A DNA stretch of 64,000 nucleotides from Oscillospiraceae bacterium (GTDB taxonomy: Bacteria > Bacillota > Clostridia > Saccharofermentanales > Fastidiosipilaceae), in NCBI GenBank assembly GCA_029983685.1, contig JASBZA010000008.1, forward strand, positions 1 to 64,000. Reading direction: 5' to 3'. Positions within the stretch are counted from its first letter, which is position 1; every line of letters begins with the position of its first letter. Below, piece by piece: positions 59,847-64,000 of the stretch. The translations under genes were made by a program, and so were the position numbers. The notes beneath the pieces are model-generated. The model saw only the letters and a program-made list of their open reading frames with translations. It was not told the DNA's origin and did no database searches.

Positions 59847-62255
59847 ATGTCAGATTATAATTTCAAGGCAGTTGAGAAAAAATGGCAACAGTTTTGGGAA
59901 GAAAATAAGACCTTCCGGACGGAGGATTATTCGGATAAGCCCAAGTATTACTGTCTGGTCGAGTTCCCCTATCCGTCCGGCCAGGGCCTTCACGTAGGCC
60001 ACCCCAGGTCCTACACCGCTTTGGATCTGGTCGCCAGGAAGAAGCGTCTCGAAGGCTACAACGTTCTTTATCCTATGGGTTGGGACGCATTTGGTCTGCC
60101 GACTGAAAACTATGCCATCCAGCATAATATTCATCCGGCCAAAGTCACGCGTGACAATGTTGCCCACTTTAAGAAACAACTCCAATCTTTAGGTTATTCA
60201 TTCGATTGGGATCGTGAGATTAATACAACCGATCCGAATTATTATAAATGGACTCAGTGGATTTTCCTTCAGCTCTTTAAACGCGGCTTGGCCTATAAGC
60301 AAAAGATGACCGTTAACTGGTGCCCGTCCTGCAAGGTTGGTTTGGCCAACGAAGAAGTGGTGGACGGCGCCTGCGAGCGTTGCGGCACTGCTGTTGAACA
60401 CAGACAAAAAGAGCAGTGGATGCTAAAAATCACAGCCTATGCCGACCGTCTGATTGATGACTTGGATGATTTGGACTTTATCGACAGAGTCAAGACCCAG
60501 CAGAAAAACTGGATAGGCAGGTCCCATGGAGCCGTGGTAGCTTTTAAGACGACGACCGACCAGACGATTCAGATTTACACGACTAGACCCGATACGCTTT
60601 TCGGCGCAACCTATATGGTTCTGTCCCCTGAGCATGCTTATCTTCATGACTGGAAAGCGATTCTTAAAAATGTCAAAGAAGTCGAAGACTATCAGGCTTT
60701 TGCCAAGCAGAAATCAGACTTCGAAAGAACCGAACTGAATAAGGAGAAGACCGGTGTCCGCTTGGACGGCGTCGAAGCCATCAATCCCGCTACCGGCAAG
60801 ACCATCCCGATTTTTATTTCGGACTATGTCCTGGCCACTTACGGTACCGGCGCTATTATGGCGGTTCCGGGCCATGACGACAGAGACTATGCCTTTGCTG
60901 AGAAATTCGACCTCCCTATTGTAGAAGTTGTGGCAGGCGGTGACCTGAGCCAGGCGGCCTTCACAGATATTGCGGAAGGAACCATGATTAATTCCGACTT
61001 CCTGAACGGTCTTTCCGTTTCCGATGCTATCGAAACCATGTTGAAGTGGTTGGAAGATAAGGGTATCGGCAAAAAGCAAACCAATTTTAAATTGAGAGAC
61101 TGGGTTTTCTCTCGCCAGCGCTATTGGGGAGAGCCCATTCCCGTGGTCCATTGTGACAAGTGCGGTTATGTCCCCTTGCCGGAAGACCAGCTGCCCCTGG
61201 TTCTGCCCGAGGTAGAATCCTTTACGCCGTCCGATGACGGTCAGTCGCCTTTGGCCAAAGCCACCGACTGGGTCCATACGACTTGCCCTAAGTGCGGCGG
61301 TCCTGCCATGCGCGAGACCGACACCATGCCGCAGTGGGCCGGATCTTCCTGGTACTTCATGCGCTTTATCGATCCTCATAATGACGTAGCTTTGGCCGAC
61401 TTCGACAAGCTGAAGTATTGGCTTCCTATAGATTGGTATAACGGCGGAATGGAGCACACAACCCTGCATTTACTCTATTCTAGATTCTGGTATAAGTTCC
61501 TTTATGATTTAGGAGTTGCTCCAACTAAAGAGCCCTATCAGAAACGTACCTCACACGGAATGATTCTGGGTGAGAACGGAGAGAAGATGAGTAAGTCCAG
61601 AGGAAACGTGGTCAATCCGGATGATATTATTGATATTTACGGTGCGGATACGTTGAGACTTTATGAGGTTTTTATCGGAGACTTCGAAAAGGTTGCTACT
61701 TGGAACACTCAATCTATTAAGGGATCTAAACGTTTCTTGGATAGGCTCTGGGTCCTGCAAGATATGATTAAGCCCGGAGATAGTTATTCGACTAAACATG
61801 AAACGCTCATGCATCAAACAATTAAGAAAGTAGGGTCGGACATTGATGAGCTCAAGGGTAATACTGCTATTGCCCAGCTCATGACCTTGCTAAATCAATT
61901 CTACGAAACGAGAGAGTTGAACGAAGCGGAGTTTAAGACTTTCCTCATTCTGGTAAATCCCTTTTGCCCCCATATTACAGAAGAGCTTTGGGAGAGGAGA
62001 GGCTATGAAGGTCATATTTCAGATCAGCAGTGGCCCCAGTATGAAGAAGCCAAAACTATTGAAGAAACGGTAGAGATTGCGGTCCAGGTAAACGGTAAGG
62101 TGAGAGGCCGAGTAGTGATTGCTATCGATATGGAAAAAGATCAGGTTCTGGCTTTGGCCAAAGAAGACGAAAGTGTTAAACGTAACATCGAAGGTAAGTC
62201 CATTGTAAAGGAGATTTATATCCCCGGCAGGCTGGTTAACATCGTGGTCAAGTAG
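59847..62255 (+). CDS. leuS: leucyl-tRNA synthetase
   Basis: Class I synthetase for leucine, 802 residues. HIGH-type PYPSGQGLHVGH lies near residue 40, zinc-type CPSCKVG and CERCG follow, then a CP1 editing domain with the threonine-rich TTRPDTLFGATYMVL. The second CxxC pairs are CDKCGY and CPKCGG, and the KMSKS loop precedes the C-terminal anticodon domain. There is no T-box in front. It follows folT, a pairing seen in other Firmicutes only by chance as far as I know. Confidence 0.97.
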   Translation: MSDYNFKAVEKKWQQFWEENKTFRTEDYSDKPKYYCLVEFPYPSGQGLHVGHPRSYTALDLVARKKRLEGYNVLYPMGWDAFGLPTENYAIQHNIHPAKVTRDNVAHFKKQLQSLGYSFDWDREINTTDPNYYKWTQWIFLQLFKRGLAYKQKMTVNWCPSCKVGLANEEVVDGACERCGTAVEHRQKEQWMLKITAYADRLIDDLDDLDFIDRVKTQQKNWIGRSHGAVVAFKTTTDQTIQIYTTRPDTLFGATYMVLSPEHAYLHDWKAILKNVKEVEDYQAFAKQKSDFERTELNKEKTGVRLDGVEAINPATGKTIPIFISDYVLATYGTGAIMAVPGHDDRDYAFAEKFDLPIVEVVAGGDLSQAAFTDIAEGTMINSDFLNGLSVSDAIETMLKWLEDKGIGKKQTNFKLRDWVFSRQRYWGEPIPVVHCDKCGYVPLPEDQLPLVLPEVESFTPSDDGQSPLAKATDWVHTTCPKCGGPAMRETDTMPQWAGSSWYFMRFIDPHNDVALADFDKLKYWLPIDWYNGGMEHTTLHLLYSRFWYKFLYDLGVAPTKEPYQKRTSHGMILGENGEKMSKSRGNVVNPDDIIDIYGADTLRLYEVFIGDFEKVATWNTQSIKGSKRFLDRLWVLQDMIKPGDSYSTKHETLMHQTIKKVGSDIDELKGNTAIAQLMTLLNQFYETRELNEAEFKTFLILVNPFCPHITEELWERRGYEGHISDQQWPQYEEAKTIEETVEIAVQVNGKVRGRVVIAIDMEKDQVLALAKEDESVKRNIEGKSIVKEIYIPGRLVNIVVK

Positions 62256-62274
62256 GGGCCTCATGGCGTTTGAT

Positions 62275-62303
62275 TTGCGACCGAAAGCGAATTTACTTAT
62301 AAT
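62275..62303 (+). promoter_or_regulatory. sigma-A promoter of the lysine-tailed small gene
   Basis: -35 TTGCGA, 17-base spacer, -10 TATAAT (perfect), with the ATG at 62370. Confidence 0.78.
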
Positions 62304-62369
62304 AAGCTATCAGAACAACATGTAAGTGTTGGGAAAGTCTATCCTTAATGTGAGACGAGGAGAACGAGT

Positions 62370-62738
62370 ATGAGAAAGAAAATCGGAAGAAAAATTTACG
62401 ACACAGATAAGAGCGACTACATTGGCCGTAATAGTGAAGGTCTTTACGGCGATCCCACCGGATTCGAAGAGTTCATGTACAAGAAGGGTCAAGCAGACTT
62501 TTTCCTTCTCGTATCGGGCGGTCCCGAATCCCAGTATCCTACCGAAGACATCCTACCCTTATCCGTTGAAGATGCGGAAGAGTGGATTGGCCGTGTCTTA
62601 GGTGCGGAAGCAGTGGCTGAATTCGTCACCGATAAGGACAGAAATCCTGCTCCGGCTAAGAAAGCCGCTAGAAAAACTACGACGAGCAAAAAAACATCTT
62701 CAAAGAAGGCCAAGGAAAGCAAATCTCAGAAGAAGTAA
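62370..62738 (+). CDS. small protein with Lys/Ser/Thr-rich tail
   Basis: A 122-residue protein. Residues 1-88 form a small folded domain with YDTDKSDYIGRN, GFEEFMYKKGQADFFLLVSGGPES and LPLSVEDAEEW, a pattern I have seen in short unassigned Firmicutes proteins. Residues 95-122 are almost all Lys, Ala, Thr and Ser, as in histone-like or RNA-binding tails. GAGGAG precedes the ATG. Its own promoter and terminator make it monocistronic. Function unknown. Confidence 0.72.
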   Translation: MRKKIGRKIYDTDKSDYIGRNSEGLYGDPTGFEEFMYKKGQADFFLLVSGGPESQYPTEDILPLSVEDAEEWIGRVLGAEAVAEFVTDKDRNPAPAKKAARKTTTSKKTSSKKAKESKSQKK

Positions 62739-62765
62739 TTCTTCACTAAAATTAGCAAATTATTT

Positions 62766-62796
62766 AAACCTCCTGACGTAAATCGGGAGGTTTTTT
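62766..62796 (+). terminator. terminator
   Basis: AAACCTCC with GGGAGGTTT around a short loop, plus six T. Closes the transcript of the lysine-tailed gene. Confidence 0.88.
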
Positions 62797-62865
62797 CTAT
62801 AGTTTTTAACTTTCATGTGCTAGGCTAATAGAGTGAGAATTTTTAGACTAGAAAGATAAAACCTT

Positions 62866-63708
62866 ATGGATGAAGCAATAAAAACGCTCTATATTTCGGA
62901 CCTAGACGGAACCCTCCTGAATCCCGAGGCCCTTCTGAGTCAATCGTCAGCCGAGCGATTGAACGAACTCTTGGCTAAGGGCCTGGTCTTTTCGGTAGCA
63001 ACGGCGAGAACGGCTGCGACGGCGGCCGACTTGGTCAAGCCTTTGAACCTGAGTCTCCCCATTATCTTAATGAACGGTGTGGCCGTTTACGATACCAAGA
63101 CAAAGACCTATGTTAAAGAGCATCCCATGACCAGAGAGACAGTCCAAGAGGTGTTTAAGATTTTAGAAAAGTTTAATACGCCGGGTTTTGTTTATTCCAT
63201 CGTTGACCATAAACTCATGTGCTATGAACCGCCTAAGTTAAACGCCCGCATGGCCGCCTTTATGGAAGAACGTAAAAGAGACTACGGCAAAGTTTTTACG
63301 CCCATCAGCTCTTATGATGCGACCAAAGATAAGGATGTTATTTATTTTACCGTGATTGACGAGGAGAAGGCTTTGGCCAAAACCTACGAGGCAGTTCGTA
63401 AGCTCCCGGACGTTAACGCACTTTTCTACGAAGATATCTATAATGACGGCTATTTTCTGGAAATCTATGCCAAAGGCGTATCCAAGGGCCAGGCGGCTCT
63501 CTGGCTCAAGCAAGAAGCCCGTGCCGATCGTCTGGCGGTCTTCGGAGATAATTTAAATGACCTTCCCATGATGGAAGTAGCCGACTTTTCCTATGCTACA
63601 GCCAATGCCAAAGTTAAGGTGAAAGAGATGGCGGACCTGGTCATCGGACCCAACAGTGAAGATTCGGTTGTAGATGTCTTGGAAGAGGCCATGCCTTTTG
63701 GTTCTTGA
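62866..63708 (+). CDS. Cof-type HAD-IIB phosphatase
   Basis: A 280-residue sugar-phosphate phosphatase. Motif I is DLDGTL near residue 13, and a C2-type cap occupies about 85-200. The C-terminal FGDNLNDLPMMEVADFSYATANA is typical of Cof proteins. No signal peptide. The RBS is weak (AGAAAGATAAAACC). It is followed 66 bases later by a YhaM-like gene. Substrate unknown. Confidence 0.9.
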   Translation: MDEAIKTLYISDLDGTLLNPEALLSQSSAERLNELLAKGLVFSVATARTAATAADLVKPLNLSLPIILMNGVAVYDTKTKTYVKEHPMTRETVQEVFKILEKFNTPGFVYSIVDHKLMCYEPPKLNARMAAFMEERKRDYGKVFTPISSYDATKDKDVIYFTVIDEEKALAKTYEAVRKLPDVNALFYEDIYNDGYFLEIYAKGVSKGQAALWLKQEARADRLAVFGDNLNDLPMMEVADFSYATANAKVKVKEMADLVIGPNSEDSVVDVLEEAMPFGS

Positions 63709-63774
63709 GAAAGAATGTTGTATTATTAATAGAAGATTTTAGGCCATGTTTTGGCATTAGAAGGATTCGATATT

Positions 63775-64000
63775 ATGGCAATTATTGACTTGAAGGATGC
63801 ACTTACCCGAGGCCAAAGAACCAAGGGTTCGGTTTGTATTACCCAGACGCCCCAGGTGAGGAGCGGCAAGAAAAACGACTTTATGGTCGGCCGCTTTGTG
63901 AATCAGGACCAGGACGTGGAGTTTAAGATTTGGGACGAATATATTTACGGTCAGGTTCTGGAATACGGCACAGGCGTCTACCAGGCCGATGTGGAAGGAT
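63775..64000 (+). CDS. YhaM-like 3'-5' exoribonuclease, 5' part only
   Basis: ATG at 63775 with AGAAGGA nine bases upstream. The frame is open to the window edge (75 codons). The visible part looks like an OB-fold (RTKGSVCITQTPQVRSG, FMVGRFVNQDQDVEFKIWDE), as at the start of YhaM/Cbf1-type nucleases that carry an HD domain further on. The HD part is outside the window, so the call is tentative. Confidence 0.5.
   Translation, partial: MAIIDLKDALTRGQRTKGSVCITQTPQVRSGKKNDFMVGRFVNQDQDVEFKIWDEYIYGQVLEYGTGVYQADVEG

Noticed and set aside
60714..61469. 251-codon open frame on the minus strand inside leuS
   Set aside because: Lies wholly inside a certain gene in another frame, with no RBS and no recognisable protein; a codon-bias shadow.

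Overview
The window reads as the chromosome of an anaerobic, moderate-GC member of the Bacillota (Clostridia-like), not placed to genus. Pointers are strong AGGAGG ribosome sites with some GTG/TTG starts, a T-box in front of thrS, a V-type ATPase with sodium-type ligands, an FprA flavodiiron protein, the single-chain clostridial-type PurL, and families common in Firmicutes (DUF1846, M42 peptidase, CdaA). Almost all of it is ordinary, densely packed housekeeping sequence. No insertion sequence, prophage or CRISPR array was seen.

Layout. 1-5.2 kb: a Gfo/Idh/MocA oxidoreductase, then a leftward block (MBL hydrolase, 57-residue membrane peptide, ispD, radA, HAD phosphatase). 5.3-11.1 kb: hisS, aspS, lepB, lepA and a converging tRNA-Leu(UAG). 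11.2-17.7 kb: a condensation-like acyltransferase, then a Crp/Fnr regulator followed closely by a diadenylate cyclase fused to a YbbR domain, a 50-residue membrane peptide and a HerA-like ATPase. 17.7-21.2 kb: a divergent pair, a PEPCK/HprK-fold protein and a DUF1846 protein. 21.2-32.2 kb: T-box/thrS, a debranching enzyme, an HD hydrolase, a long glutamine synthetase-like protein (leftward), an MscS channel, an alpha/beta hydrolase, an M42 peptidase and a flavin reductase-like protein.

32.3-41.6 kb is a complete V-ATPase operon (ntpF-I-K-E-C-G-A-B-D order). 41.7-42.9 kb is fprA (leftward). 42.9-52.5 kb is a purine operon, purE-F-M-N-D-L-C, from one good sigma-A promoter. It lacks purH and purB. 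52.5-55.4 kb is mgtA behind a leader with a 31-codon ORF and a switchable RBS hairpin. 55.5-59.2 kb is a looser accessory stretch: YhcH-family protein, zinc-ligand lipoprotein, tRNA-Val(GAC) with a perfect consensus promoter, a CPCC-type protein, an unknown gene and a frameshifted gene. 59.2-64 kb: folT, leuS, a lysine-tailed small protein, a Cof-type HAD phosphatase and the 5' end of a YhaM-like exonuclease.

Most notable: (1) PurF has lost its glutaminase active site (nucleophile Cys to Ser, and three further glutamine-site residues replaced) while its PRPP loop and iron-sulfur cysteines are kept, so it may be ammonia-dependent or supplied by a partner; (2) cdaA and the YbbR/CdaR partner are fused in one ORF; (3) the mgtA leader can form mutually exclusive hairpins, one hiding the mgtA RBS and one lying inside a leader ORF.
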